From Alteromonadaceae bacterium (GTDB lineage Bacteria; Pseudomonadota; Gammaproteobacteria; Enterobacterales; Alteromonadaceae), in contig JABXHM010000079.1 in the NCBI GenBank assembly GCA_013373625.1, positions 1 to 61,272 on the forward strand: a stretch of DNA of 61,272 bases, in the 5' to 3' direction. Shown piece after piece: positions 8,687-17,526 of this stretch (the stretch's first letter is position 1; every line of letters begins with the position of its first letter). Under the pieces are notes generated by a model. The model saw nothing but the letters and a program-made list of their open reading frames with translations, was not told where the DNA came from and ran no database searches. Made by a program: the position numbers and the translations under genes.

Positions 8687-9385
8687 TTACACCATGGTTC
8701 TGGCGATAGCTTCGAAGGCGGACTGGTTGCTCTGGTGTAAACCATCCACCAAACTTGAGAAGCTCTGGTACAAACTATCCAGTGCGTTAATTTGGGTATT
8801 GGCCAATTGGCCTTCTTTTTCAGTAAAGCTGGCAACGCCATCGAGCAAGGTATTGATTGCGTCGTGATCCATGCGCACTTTTTCGGCTTCGTTGTTTAAC
8901 AACTGTGCTTTGTGTTCCAGCAAGTCAACCGTGCCTTTACTCAAAGCTGGGGCAAAGAATGACAATGGTGAAAATGCAATGTTCGCAATCCCTTGTTTCT
9001 TGGTTTGCTCTGCTGCAAGGTCCTTGAGATTTTTGATGTCCTTTGCCACCTCCAGTGAATGATGGTATTTCTCAACGACGGTATCGAGCTGTGAAACGTA
9101 CTTATGAATCCGCTCCTGGGCCTCTGTTTGTTGAAGATCCCGGATCAGGCTTTTCAAATTAGTATTGAGTTCGTTAATCAAACTATAGACCGAACTTTGC
9201 CGTGCAAAGGCTTCCAAAAAGTCATCCACCTGACTTTGTGCTGGCGAACTCGCATAGTTTTTTGGCGCATCATCAGGTAGCGATGGAGACGCCTGAGTAT
9301 CAGCTCTATCGCGATTCTTAGTGGGCGCGTGAGTTCCAATAGATTGCTTCGCTATAGTGGTATCTGGTGGTGTAATCGAATTCAT
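8687..9385 (-). CDS. sctB: probable second (minor) translocator, YopD/PopD position
   Basis: 232 residues, last of the tip-translocator group. Residues 1-50 are Ser/Thr/Pro/Asp-rich and disordered. Residues 51-125 are amphipathic helix. A weakly hydrophobic stretch around 135-150 (NIAFSPLSFFAPALS) could be the single membrane segment expected of YopD/PopD-type translocators. The C-terminal 80 residues are again helical coiled coil. The order tip, LcrG-like, chaperone, large translocator, this gene matches lcrGVH-yopBD apart from the exchange of the first two. Sequence alone does not prove the family; it could also be an effector exported with the translocators. Confidence 0.5.
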   Translation of the reverse strand: MNSITPPDTTIAKQSIGTHAPTKNRDRADTQASPSLPDDAPKNYASSPAQSQVDDFLEAFARQSSVYSLINELNTNLKSLIRDLQQTEAQERIHKYVSQLDTVVEKYHHSLEVAKDIKNLKDLAAEQTKKQGIANIAFSPLSFFAPALSKGTVDLLEHKAQLLNNEAEKVRMDHDAINTLLDGVASFTEKEGQLANTQINALDSLYQSFSSLVDGLHQSNQSAFEAIARTMV

Positions 9386-9418
9386 GAGTAGGTTCTCGGT
9401 TTTAAATTAAAATCTTGA

Positions 9419-10900
9419 TTAAACGCCATGACGCAATATTGCGCTGGCCGCTTTATGAGTGTCCTGAATAACGTCATTAATTATTCTGAGCGTGTTATTG
9501 ACGGGTTCAGACACTGATCTGGCGGCGTATTCCTGAATAAGTTGTATGAGTTTATTAATGTAATCCTGGCGCTGTGACACTTCTTCTAACGCGGCTTGCA
9601 ATACTGCGATTTCTGCTTCTATTTCATTCATGCGTTGCTGGTTATCTCTTGACTCAAATTTTAATGCGCCGCCATAAGCACCCGTTGCGGTTCCTGCTGC
9701 ACCAGCCATCACAGCCATAACTTTCCCCGCCGTTTTCATGTTTTTAACCGACGATTCATACATGTCCATGGTTCTCTGCTGAATATCATCAGCATGCTTG
9801 GCTGCCTTTTCACTGGCCTCGCTAGCCGCCCGTTTAGCGCCGTTTGCCTGCGCTCTTATTAACAAATTGTCGGTGTTATTTAACGCTCGTTGGCCGATGT
9901 CATCGGCCAGCCTGGCGGTAGTTGCAGCCGCCTCATCAAGAGTTCGCTGTGTAGCTTTCTCAACCGACTCACCAAAAATACGACTTGTTATGTCGTCGAC
10001 CTTGGAGGTAATTTTTTTGGCTTGTTTAGCAATCAACTCCGAGCTAACATCTGCTACCTTCCCTCTAAACTCACCAGCCAGTTTTCCGGGCTTTAATATG
10101 GCTGACTTAATGTTGTGTTTGAGCAAAGCTGCCCCCCCTTCCTGGGAGGCTTTTTCGGCCGCCTCTTTTGCAGCATTTTTAGCGGCCGTTCTGGAAACCT
10201 CTCTGGCGCCCTTTTTTGCAACAAATGTGGTTGCAGCCGCCGAGCCAGCGCCATAAGTAGTAAGACCTATTCCAATGATTAGCGCGCCGGCCGCCGCGCC
10301 TTTCAGTGCTTTTACTGCGGTGTGTGAACCACCTGTCATATCGACTACCTCGGCAACCATTTCCATAGCCCCAGCCGCAACCAGCATAGCGCCGCCGGCA
10401 ATAAGCGAGGGTTGACCGGAAATAACCCCTGCTGCGAGTGTGGCAACCCCGCCGATCATTTCCCCCGCGGCAAAAGCAAAATTGATCACTCGACCAAATA
10501 TGCCCTGGCGTTCTTTGGCTTCAACCATTTCCCGCTCAGCCTTGATGGCCATTGCTTTTCGTTCAGCAATAGCGTCGATGTCGCGGAGTTTGTCTTGCAA
10601 AAGGTTGCGCATTTGAACCCGTTTGAAATTCAGTTCAATGCGCATGGAATCAGTGACTTCCCCCATGACGCCCGCCAGACTTGCCAGCGCGGTAATCAGC
10701 GACTCATAAAACCCACCTAATACTGGCTGAGGCTTGTCTAAAGCAGGTTTCAGGTTGGCCGATTGTGTATTGGGATCAAATGTGACACTGCTGGCCTGGT
10801 GTACATCACGCGCGCGATTCTGCTCGGCAATCTCCAGACTTTCTGCTGCCAAAATCGTGGAATCACGCAGAAACGACGGTGTGGAATGGATACTTTGCAT
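9419..10900 (-). CDS. sctE: T3SS pore-forming translocator (YopB/SipB/IpaB type)
   Basis: 493 residues, the large hydrophobic translocator inserted into the host membrane. Residues 80-130 are charged coiled coil. Strongly hydrophobic Gly/Ala-rich segments lie at 140-185 (FAFAAGEMIGGVATLAAGVI and onward) and 200-226 (GAAAGALIIGIGLTTYGAGS), and a shorter one sits near 395-410. Alanine-rich helices and a C-terminal coiled coil (ESRDNQQRMNEIEAEIAVLQ) follow. This is the family layout: two transmembrane hairpins between helical regions. It is five bases downstream of its LcrH-type chaperone gene, as usual, and 33 bases ahead of the probable second translocator. Confidence 0.85.
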   Translation of the reverse strand: MQSIHSTPSFLRDSTILAAESLEIAEQNRARDVHQASSVTFDPNTQSANLKPALDKPQPVLGGFYESLITALASLAGVMGEVTDSMRIELNFKRVQMRNLLQDKLRDIDAIAERKAMAIKAEREMVEAKERQGIFGRVINFAFAAGEMIGGVATLAAGVISGQPSLIAGGAMLVAAGAMEMVAEVVDMTGGSHTAVKALKGAAAGALIIGIGLTTYGAGSAAATTFVAKKGAREVSRTAAKNAAKEAAEKASQEGGAALLKHNIKSAILKPGKLAGEFRGKVADVSSELIAKQAKKITSKVDDITSRIFGESVEKATQRTLDEAAATTARLADDIGQRALNNTDNLLIRAQANGAKRAASEASEKAAKHADDIQQRTMDMYESSVKNMKTAGKVMAVMAGAAGTATGAYGGALKFESRDNQQRMNEIEAEIAVLQAALEEVSQRQDYINKLIQLIQEYAARSVSEPVNNTLRIINDVIQDTHKAASAILRHGV

Positions 10901-10905
10901 AACGG

Positions 10906-11430
10906 CTAATCCTCACTGATTTGTTGAGATTGAGTATTGGCCAGGCAGGCTTGCAAAGACTCTATCTGTTTGTCAGATTCGGTCTTAATGGCAGCGTGCT
11001 CAGAAGCGTTTCCGCACCTGCGTGACGCTTCTTCAAACCCAGAGCCCGCCGCTTTAACGTTATTCAGGTTCAAATGACACTGGGCCGCGTGAAACGGGAA
11101 CCGAGGGTCTTCAGGGTATAGCATGGCAGCAAAACCGTACGTTTCACCAGCTAGTTCAAATTGTTTCAGTGCTTGTCTGGTGGCTCCCAGCCCAAGGTAG
11201 AAACGTGCCTCATAGTGGTTTAAATTACATAGCAACTGAAACACTTTAAGCGCTTGGCTATAGCTACCCGCCGAATAGAGGTTGTAAGCCAAGGTATAAA
11301 TTGCTTCCAGTTGCTCCTTGCTTAAGTCAACGGTATCCGCCAACACCCCACCCTGATCCAAAAAATCCAACCAGTCTTGTTCGCTGAGAGCGTTAAAGTC
11401 TATTTTGCTGTGCATGTTTTGAGTCTTCAT
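10906..11430 (-). CDS. lcrH: class II T3SS chaperone of the translocators (LcrH/SycD/SicA family)
   Basis: 174 residues made of tetratricopeptide-like repeats. IYTLAYNLYSAGSYSQALKVF, LLCNLNHYEARFYLGLGATRQALKQFELA, YPEDPRFPFHAAQCHLNLNN give the three repeats and the 'P-E-D-P-R-F-P-F-H-A-A-x-C' signature typical of SycD/LcrH/SicA. These chaperones hold the hydrophobic translocators soluble in the cytoplasm before export, and some also take part in regulation. The gene directly precedes the large translocator. The first ATG is used, with a second possible start five codons inside (MHSKID). Confidence 0.9.
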   Translation of the reverse strand: MKTQNMHSKIDFNALSEQDWLDFLDQGGVLADTVDLSKEQLEAIYTLAYNLYSAGSYSQALKVFQLLCNLNHYEARFYLGLGATRQALKQFELAGETYGFAAMLYPEDPRFPFHAAQCHLNLNNVKAAGSGFEEASRRCGNASEHAAIKTESDKQIESLQACLANTQSQQISED

Positions 11431-11452
11431 CGAAAACCTTTCCTAGAATCGA

Positions 11453-11749
11453 TTAAATTCGATTGCTTACTACAAACGGGCGGCGCGATTGCGATACTCC
11501 GCTTACCGCAGGTTGCTGCTTGGTTTTTAGGTGTTGATTAGCGTTGAACAGTTCGCGCGCAGATGGGCTGCCAAACCGTTTTATCGCTTCTTTTTCTAAC
11601 GTCTTGCGTGAACAGCCAAACTGCATGAAAAGCTCCTGTTCCAGTGCATCAGACGTCGCCAGCATTCGGTCTACTTCTGCGCGAATAGCCTGACAATTTT
11701 GGATGTATTTTTGTGTATCAGAAAAAACCATGCGGCTAACCTCTGTCAT
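11453..11749 (-). CDS. small LcrG/PcrG-like protein, probable tip-protein partner
   Basis: 98 residues, about the size of LcrG (95). The first half is helical (AIRAEVDRMLATSDALEQEL); the second half contains FGCSRKTLEKEAIKRFG and a basic tail ending RRPFVVSNRI, recalling the basic C-terminus of LcrG. Its ATG overlaps the stop of the preceding tip-protein gene by one base (TAATG), so the two are translationally coupled. LcrG binds the tip protein and plugs the export gate. The match is one of size, charge pattern and position, not of clear identity. Confidence 0.45.
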   Translation of the reverse strand: MTEVSRMVFSDTQKYIQNCQAIRAEVDRMLATSDALEQELFMQFGCSRKTLEKEAIKRFGSPSARELFNANQHLKTKQQPAVSGVSQSRRPFVVSNRI

Positions 11750-12999
11750 TAAATAACCGAGAATCGTTGCAAAGAGTCAGCAACGAGTTTGTTGTAGTTA
11801 TTCATCGCTTCAAGAATATTGTTAAAGCGTGCATTGTCGGTTTTAAAGTCCGTTCCCATTTGCTCGGCTAATGAACCAACAGTGCGAATGCGAGTTTCAA
11901 TTTTTTGCGATGCGATTTCGAAAGTGTTTTCCTGCACATTGCGCTGGTTTACATTGCGAATGTTGTTTCTCACGCGCTCAAAATAGCGATCGCCAAAGAT
12001 GGTGCTGTCCTGGAAAAACTCTTTGGGGCCTTCCCAACTGCCATGACTTACGCCAGAAGTACCGCCGTTGGTATCCCACCCTTCAATTTCCAGCTCTGAG
12101 AACTTCAACAGGCTTTCGTACTCTGCACGTAACTCGTTAAAAAACCGTTGACCATCACCGGCGGCCCCGTCGTATTCACTAAACGTATCGCCAACAAATT
12201 TGTCTAACTCAGTTTTGTGTGATCCCATAGATCGCCATTCGTTGTAATCGAAAGTGCCAAATTTAGAACGTGCAGGGTTACCGTCGTTGTCTGCGTTATG
12301 CCAAGGATCTTTGATATTTACACCAGCAGCCCCTCTGATTTCCTCCTCTCGTTCGCGAAAGAGTTCTCTTTCATATAACAGCGTGAGTTCCTGCTCCCCC
12401 TGATCCAATTGGCTAGCAATGAACTGATCCATTTGGTTGAGTCGGCTGTTTAGATTATTGAGTCTCAGGATCTCTTCTTCCTGCGATCTAATCAGTGCTG
12501 AATTGAGTTCGAATCCAACCTCTTCAGGTTCCAGTGTGGTTTCCACACCATCGCGGGTATGCACCACCTGTCCACCGTTATTCACTCGGAATACGCCATT
12601 TGCAATGTCATTGCGTATTTTTTCTCGCAGTTCTGCTGTTGCCTGCGCCACCTGAGCGGCAATTTCATCGGGAGAAAGTGCGGTATTATCATAGAGCGCA
12701 GCAATGGCAGCGGCATCGTTCTTGTACACACCGTTGGCCTCAAAACGAAGTAAGTCTGCACCGGTGTTAAGTACCGAAAGCATTGCTGCGGGCGTTGTTC
12801 TTACAGCTGAATTCAACTCTTCTGCTGTCGCCCACCTCACCGTGCCGTCAGTATCAAAACGTGTGGTACTTGCACCAAATCGCCACATATCTGTGTTCGA
12901 TGCAGGATCATTTGGGGCACTCGCACTTGCGGTTTGGCTGCTGCCCGGAGTAATTGTGTTGCTGGGTACGGTGGTTGATGAAACCTGTGTAACACTCAC
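11749..12999 (-). CDS. sctA: probable needle-tip protein (LcrV/PcrV/SipD position), enlarged
   Basis: 416 residues, first gene of the leftward translocator operon. Residues 1-35 are Ser/Thr/Ala/Pro-rich, as in T3SS substrates. Long helices follow near 100-215, a Gly/Asp-rich central part (NADNDGNPARSKFGTFDYNEW and onward to about 320), and a C-terminal helix containing DNARFNNILEAMNNYNKLVA. The closing helix, with its N-x-x-L/I-x-A-x-N-x-x-N-K pattern, resembles the C-terminal coiled-coil helix of tip proteins. LcrV and SipD are 320-340 residues long, so the middle is larger than usual. The identification rests on position, the closing helix and coupling to the LcrG-like gene. Confidence 0.5.
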   Translation of the reverse strand: MSVTQVSSTTVPSNTITPGSSQTASASAPNDPASNTDMWRFGASTTRFDTDGTVRWATAEELNSAVRTTPAAMLSVLNTGADLLRFEANGVYKNDAAAIAALYDNTALSPDEIAAQVAQATAELREKIRNDIANGVFRVNNGGQVVHTRDGVETTLEPEEVGFELNSALIRSQEEEILRLNNLNSRLNQMDQFIASQLDQGEQELTLLYERELFREREEEIRGAAGVNIKDPWHNADNDGNPARSKFGTFDYNEWRSMGSHKTELDKFVGDTFSEYDGAAGDGQRFFNELRAEYESLLKFSELEIEGWDTNGGTSGVSHGSWEGPKEFFQDSTIFGDRYFERVRNNIRNVNQRNVQENTFEIASQKIETRIRTVGSLAEQMGTDFKTDNARFNNILEAMNNYNKLVADSLQRFSVI

Positions 13000-13318
13000 G
13001 CCTGATCACCTCTAATATAGTTGCAGTAAGCGTCAAGAATCAGAACGCCTACATCCGTGCAATAGAGGTTATTTCTTTACCGTGTAAAAGTGCGTGGAAC
13101 TGTGCGTTGAAATATCAATCTTTAGCGTGGAATTTACGATTATCGGGGCTTGGGGAGAATAACCGCGTTACTTTGCGCTCTCTGTTTGAATCATAAAAAC
13201 GACTGAAAAACTTGATTTATAAAAACTCGGGCTTGCTTTTAACAGAAATGCAGAACACAAACCTGCACTATATCGACCCTCAAAATCGCTTAATTCTAAC
13301 TAACCTTTTGGTAATCAC
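13000..13318. other. divergent control region between translocator and ysc operons
   Basis: This 319-base region lies between the outward-facing first genes of two T3SS operons and should contain both promoters. It is A+T-rich towards the right and contains the paired ATAAAAAC boxes described separately. No small gene is evident. Confidence 0.5.
13193..13226 (+). promoter_or_regulatory. paired ATAAAAAC boxes, candidate AraC/ExsA-type operator
   Basis: Two identical ATAAAAAC octamers start at 13193 and 13219, 26 bases apart, each followed by a CTTG (13211 and 13232). A-rich half-sites of this kind (TxAAAAxA), followed by a second T-G-rich contact, are typical of ExsA/LcrF-type activators, which bind as two monomers just upstream of the -10. 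The second box is about 13 bases before a weak -10-like TAACAG. This is a sequence resemblance only. Confidence 0.3.
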
Positions 13319-13741
13319 ATGCAACTCGACGCGCTAATTCAACAACTCTGTGATGAATTGGGTTTACGCCTCCCAGAACGGGATGGCGATGGGTTGTTGC
13401 ACCTGGTCATCGATCCAACGATCACGGTAAGTTTAAATGAAGTCCCCATGGGCTACTTAGCATCCACTTCAGGTTTCATACCACCTGAGCATGAGCACAC
13501 ATACTGGGACGCGGTCCGGCAATTAATGCGTTACAGCTATGCCTGGAATGGCGATGTGTCCTACCTGTCAGCATCGGACCCAAAAACACTGCACATTAAT
13601 AGTGTGCTGTCTCATGAACTCGACTTTGCTGCGTTCTTTAACATCCTGAGTGCTCATTGTCGACTCTGTGAAATTTTAACCCGACTGTTATCCACAACTG
13701 AATCTACGGACATTGCATACTATGGTTACCTTAAACCTTAA
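13319..13741 (+). CDS. YscB-like class I chaperone, probable SctW co-chaperone
   Basis: 140 residues, acidic, with the alpha-beta pattern of class I T3SS chaperones (LHLVIDPTITVSLNEVP, YSYAWNGDVSYLSASDP, TLHINSVL, helical end). It is the first gene of the operon and directly precedes the secretin gene, which is where yscB sits in Yersinia. YscB pairs with SycN to chaperone YopN; both a SycN homologue and a YopN-TyeA fusion are encoded further right in this window, which supports the role. Its end overlaps the next gene by about 20 bases. Confidence 0.6.
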   Translation: MQLDALIQQLCDELGLRLPERDGDGLLHLVIDPTITVSLNEVPMGYLASTSGFIPPEHEHTYWDAVRQLMRYSYAWNGDVSYLSASDPKTLHINSVLSHELDFAAFFNILSAHCRLCEILTRLLSTTESTDIAYYGYLKP

Positions 13742-15542
13742 ACTGGCGCTTCTGGCATTGTTGATAGCGTTATCCGGGTCCCTGCATGCCGGCGAATTGT
13801 CATCCAAACCATTTGAATTCTATGGTGAGGATCAGGCATTACCCGATGTATTGACGGCGGTGGCAACGCACTCCCTGCTGGGTGTAAAAATTAATGAAAA
13901 TATCCAGTCAAACTTTAATGGTTATCTGCGCAAGCGCAATGCAAGAGAAGCGCTTGACTATCTCGCGACCACTTTTGATCTTATATGGTACAGCGACGGT
14001 GCCACTTTGTATGTGGATCCAATTAATGCGATGCAGAGTCGCTTGTTTCAGCTACATAGTATTTCTGCCCGCAAATTAGAAACCGCAATGAAGTCTTTGG
14101 GGTTATGGGATGCCCGGTTTGATTGGCGCACGCTGGAGAACAGTTCAATACTGATGGTTTCAGGCCCGCCAAGCTATTTGAATATGATCGATACCACATT
14201 GACCATGCTCAATGATGAGCTAAATAAACTGGCGCAGGAAGGGCTGAGCGTCAAAGTCTTTAAACTCACCAATGCATCAGCAATAGATCGCCAAATCGTC
14301 GTACGGGACGAACGCATTGTTCTACCCGGCGTGGCGAGTCTGCTTGGACGCTTAATGCTGGCCGGGAGTGTAGTTGCTGACGGCCCCGGGGTTACCAGTG
14401 AACACAAATCTGCAGAGCCACAACAAAACGTGCAGGATGAGACTGCCGAGGCAATTTCCCCTAAGGCAACACACGCACTGACTGTCCCCGCAGATAAAGG
14501 CACGCCTCATCCGCAAGCCTCGGTCATAGCAGATGCCACAACCAATTCCGTTATCGTCCAAGACCATGGTTCACGACTTAAGTTATACGCAGAGTTGGTA
14601 GCCCAACTGGATACCCCTCGAGAACAATTGGAAGTGAGCCTGCTTATTATCGATTTAACTGCTAACTCACTCAGCGAACTGGGTGTCGATTGGACAACGG
14701 CACAAGCTAGCTTAGGAGGGTCGGGGCTTGTTGAGTTGATTTTGCCGGGGGCATCTACTCAGGCAACGGCGGCACTAGCACAGACCAATGCCGATTTTCT
14801 CGCGTCGGTCACCGCACTAGAGTCTGAAGGACAAGCTCATATTACCTCACGGCCAGCGATTGTAACTGAGAATGGACTCGAAGCCGCGTTAGATAACAAT
14901 GAAACATTTTTTGTTCGTTTGCAGGGCGAGCGAGTAGCAGAATTAGAGCAAATAACCTATGGCACCTTATTGCGTGTCACACCGCGGGTAATGGGGCACG
15001 GCAAGCCACAACGTATAGCAATGGACGTGAATATTGAAGATGCAAACCGAATGATTGACGGCGGAGTAGACTCCTTACCTTCTATTCGCAATACCCAAAT
15101 TAGTACACGTGCGTTGGTACCTAACGGCGGTTCACTGCTCATTGGTGGATATTACCGGGATGCAAGTAGTTATAACGAGGATCGCATTCCGGTGCTCGGT
15201 GATTTGCCCGTACTTGGCAAACTGTTTCAACACTCCGGTGAGAACCGCTCTCAGCTCATTCGGATATTCATGCTAAGTCCGCGAATTTTAAACGACCATA
15301 TTTATGACGAAGTCGAGTCGACTACTGGCGAAGAGTTGTCGATGTCAGAAAAAATCCATCAGGTGTCTGATCTATCCAACTTTAACCCTGAACTGCAGCG
15401 TTTAAGCAAATCATTACCGTGCGAAAGTGCGTTGCGTGCACGACAACGTAGAAATCGCTTTTTTAATTCGGGCATCGACACACGTTTGACTCACTGTGAA
15501 AGTGGTAAATCGAGTGTTGCGTTCCGCGTCGTTACTTTGTGA
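13722..15542 (+). CDS. sctC: T3SS outer-membrane secretin (YscC family)
   Basis: About 606 residues, close to YscC (607). A signal peptide (LNLKLALLALLIALSGSLHA) is followed by N0/N1/N3 ring-building modules (KPFEFYGEDQALPDVL, ARKLETAMKSLGLWDARFDW, ATTNSVIVQDHGSRLKLYAELVAQLD) and the C-terminal secretin pore (EQLEVSLLIIDLTANSLSELGVDW, RPAIVTENGLEAALDNNETFFV, VPNGGSLLIGGYYRD, IPVLGDLPVLGKLF). The last motif is the secretin signature. It forms the outer-membrane ring. I prefer the ATG at 13722 to a TTG three codons earlier, because the signal peptide then begins with Met-Val-Thr-Leu-Asn. It overlaps the preceding gene by 20 bases. No pilotin gene is evident nearby. Confidence 0.93.
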   Translation: MVTLNLKLALLALLIALSGSLHAGELSSKPFEFYGEDQALPDVLTAVATHSLLGVKINENIQSNFNGYLRKRNAREALDYLATTFDLIWYSDGATLYVDPINAMQSRLFQLHSISARKLETAMKSLGLWDARFDWRTLENSSILMVSGPPSYLNMIDTTLTMLNDELNKLAQEGLSVKVFKLTNASAIDRQIVVRDERIVLPGVASLLGRLMLAGSVVADGPGVTSEHKSAEPQQNVQDETAEAISPKATHALTVPADKGTPHPQASVIADATTNSVIVQDHGSRLKLYAELVAQLDTPREQLEVSLLIIDLTANSLSELGVDWTTAQASLGGSGLVELILPGASTQATAALAQTNADFLASVTALESEGQAHITSRPAIVTENGLEAALDNNETFFVRLQGERVAELEQITYGTLLRVTPRVMGHGKPQRIAMDVNIEDANRMIDGGVDSLPSIRNTQISTRALVPNGGSLLIGGYYRDASSYNEDRIPVLGDLPVLGKLFQHSGENRSQLIRIFMLSPRILNDHIYDEVESTTGEELSMSEKIHQVSDLSNFNPELQRLSKSLPCESALRARQRRNRFFNSGIDTRLTHCESGKSSVAFRVVTL

Positions 15543-15574
15543 CCACGTTCAGGACACTACAGAGGAGTTCAATT

Positions 15575-16981
15575 TTGCAGTCAAAATGGAAATTACGTAT
15601 TTTAAATGGTCGCCACAATGGCGCCGAAATCTTACTTTTACCTGGCATGACAATTGGCCGTGATGAGCAGGCTAATGACGTCGTTATTACCGATGATTTC
15701 GTGGCAGAACATCTAGTGCGCATAGATGTGCAGGATGATCTATTAAAACTGATGGCGACAAACAGTGTACCGATTCGACTGGAGGGCGGTAACGTTTTAG
15801 CTGAGGATGCTCCGACACCGCATCAACAACCAATCCAAATTGGGGCACTGGTTGTCGCTATTGCGCGCCATGACGAGCCTTGGGCGCAAACCATTATTCA
15901 CTATCATTACGACCCAAAAACATTTGCACAGCCAGAACGACAAAACGCCGACGGCCATGATGATAAAGGTGATTGCAATGCTCGAAGCGCAAAGCAACAC
16001 AGGTTCAATCATCGTCTAAAGGTGGCGTTTTTTGCATCGTTGAGTATTGGACTACTTTCAGCGGCCTCATGGCTTTTTTCAGAAGATTTAGTCGACACCC
16101 AGTCAAATGGCATGGTTGTGACTGAAACGAATACGCCAGCAACGAGCCGCGAATCTGCATCGCTAGCAGCGTTAATAGCGGAGCCAGAATATGCCAACAT
16201 TTCTTTGTCATATACAGGCGATAATACAGTGGCAACACTTGAAGGTTATGTCAATACACGTCAGGAATTGCAACGGCTACTAGGTCAAATTGCTAAATTA
16301 GACACCGAGGTTAACACAAACCTATTCAGCAACGAGCAGATCCGTGATTCTGCGACACTCATTTTGGCGCACCTAGGCTTAGAAGCAGTAGCGCCGCCGC
16401 AAATGCTCGCTAATGGTGTACTGCATATCACCATCGATAATGCACAGCTTCAGCAGTGGGAAAAAGCACAAGAAGTATTGCTTACCGACATAAGTGGCTT
16501 AGCCGAGGTCGATTTGGACTACCCAGCCCCCCCACCGGCAATGACAGTTTTGCAGGATATGACTGGCGGACTGTCGATTAGTCACAAACTTGTCTTTGTA
16601 GACACTGACAGCGAAATACTCATTAAGGCTAACCTTACCGCTCAAGAACGCCAGCAACTCTCCAACGCAGTGGCCGGTTTTTCACAGCGAGTAGGAGACA
16701 AGCCGACGCTACGTTTTCAACAAACCGATAGCCGTCCGAAAGCACCGACATTGACAGATTTTGGCATTGCAGCCGTGCGCTATGGCGAAAGCCCTTATGT
16801 GACACATCAAAATGGCAAGCGCTATTTACCGGGAGCGCGCCTGCCGAATGGTGCGAGCTTGCAAAAATTTTCGGCTGGCGAAGTCACCGTTTTATCAGGC
16901 GCCGATATATTAACACTGCAACTCACACCGGATGTTAAAAATTTGGCTGAGGCAGTGTCCCAAACATCAACATCTGAGTGA
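15575..16981 (+). CDS. sctD: T3SS inner-membrane ring protein (YscD family)
   Basis: About 468 residues from a TTG start that has a good ribosome site (AGAGGAG, 15561-15567); a GTG at 15539 inside the secretin gene is a less likely start. Residues 1-105 form a cytoplasmic FHA-like domain (LRILNGRHNGAEILLLPG, TIGRDEQANDVVI). A transmembrane helix lies near residues 146-166 (VAFFASLSIGLLSAASWLF). The periplasmic part holds BON-like ring-building modules (ATLEGYVNTRQELQRLLGQI) and ends in a domain with LPGARLPNGASLQKF. SctD forms the outer of the two inner-membrane rings and links to the secretin. Confidence 0.88.
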   Translation: MQSKWKLRILNGRHNGAEILLLPGMTIGRDEQANDVVITDDFVAEHLVRIDVQDDLLKLMATNSVPIRLEGGNVLAEDAPTPHQQPIQIGALVVAIARHDEPWAQTIIHYHYDPKTFAQPERQNADGHDDKGDCNARSAKQHRFNHRLKVAFFASLSIGLLSAASWLFSEDLVDTQSNGMVVTETNTPATSRESASLAALIAEPEYANISLSYTGDNTVATLEGYVNTRQELQRLLGQIAKLDTEVNTNLFSNEQIRDSATLILAHLGLEAVAPPQMLANGVLHITIDNAQLQQWEKAQEVLLTDISGLAEVDLDYPAPPPAMTVLQDMTGGLSISHKLVFVDTDSEILIKANLTAQERQQLSNAVAGFSQRVGDKPTLRFQQTDSRPKAPTLTDFGIAAVRYGESPYVTHQNGKRYLPGARLPNGASLQKFSAGEVTVLSGADILTLQLTPDVKNLAEAVSQTSTSE

Positions 16982-16991
16982 GACTAAACGA

Positions 16992-17204
16992 ATGAACCTG
17001 TTTTCTATGAACCACACAAATACCGCGCAAGACAAACCTATGTTGACGTTTTTTGAGCAACAACGCATGGCTTGCGAAAACACGCTTAGAACGCCCGTTG
17101 CACCGGAAGAAGTGAAGCGTACAAAACGGCTACTGGCCGCCATCGAAAGCGCAATTTCTATCGTAGAAAAGACCAATTTCGATAGTTTGCCTAAGCAAAA
17201 CTAA
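16992..17204 (+). CDS. yscE: YscE-like needle co-chaperone
   Basis: 70 residues, helical hairpin composition (TFFEQQRMACENTLR and KRTKRLLAAIESAISIVEKT), similar in size to YscE (66) and PscE (67). It starts at the ATG eight bases after sctD; an upstream TTG would extend into sctD and is unlikely. YscE and YscG together bind the needle subunit in the cytoplasm, and the order D-E-F-G is the Ysc order. Confidence 0.7.
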   Translation: MNLFSMNHTNTAQDKPMLTFFEQQRMACENTLRTPVAPEEVKRTKRLLAAIESAISIVEKTNFDSLPKQN

Positions 17205-17260
17205 AACGCGATTTTTCCCCTTAGTTATACTTTAACAACACCATTAGACAGGAGATTTTT

Positions 17261-17518
17261 ATGGCTGCTTATACCCCTTTAGATGTTACTAAAGGATTCT
17301 CAATCAACTCTGCCTCACAACAATTGTCAGCAGCGGCAACAACCGTAAACGACGATATGAATAAACAAGCTGCGTCGCTGGCGGAGAGTCCTGACGACCC
17401 TTCAGCCTTGGCAAATTTTAATGCCGCAACGGCAAAATGGTCTGTTGTCATGAATGTGATTTCAACCATCAATAAGACGGTAAAAGACGCATCCATGTCC
17501 ATCGTACAAAAAATGTAG
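17261..17518 (+). CDS. sctF: T3SS needle subunit (YscF family)
   Basis: 85 residues, the expected needle-subunit size. The helix-turn-helix centre has the family P-x-D-P turn (SPDDPSALANFNAATAKWSV), followed by the conserved C-terminal helix ending MSIVQKM, which resembles the IIQKI end of YscF and PscF. A good ribosome site (AGGAGA) precedes the ATG by about seven bases. It polymerises into the needle. It lies between yscE and yscG, its two chaperone genes. Confidence 0.92.
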   Translation: MAAYTPLDVTKGFSINSASQQLSAAATTVNDDMNKQAASLAESPDDPSALANFNAATAKWSVVMNVISTINKTVKDASMSIVQKM

Positions 17519-17526
17519 GTCTCATT

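Noticed and set aside
9798..10256. A 152-codon plus-strand frame opposite the large translocator gene
   Set aside because: It is Ala/Ser/Leu-rich as the mirror image of the Ala-rich sctE sequence, and the opposite-strand gene is certain.
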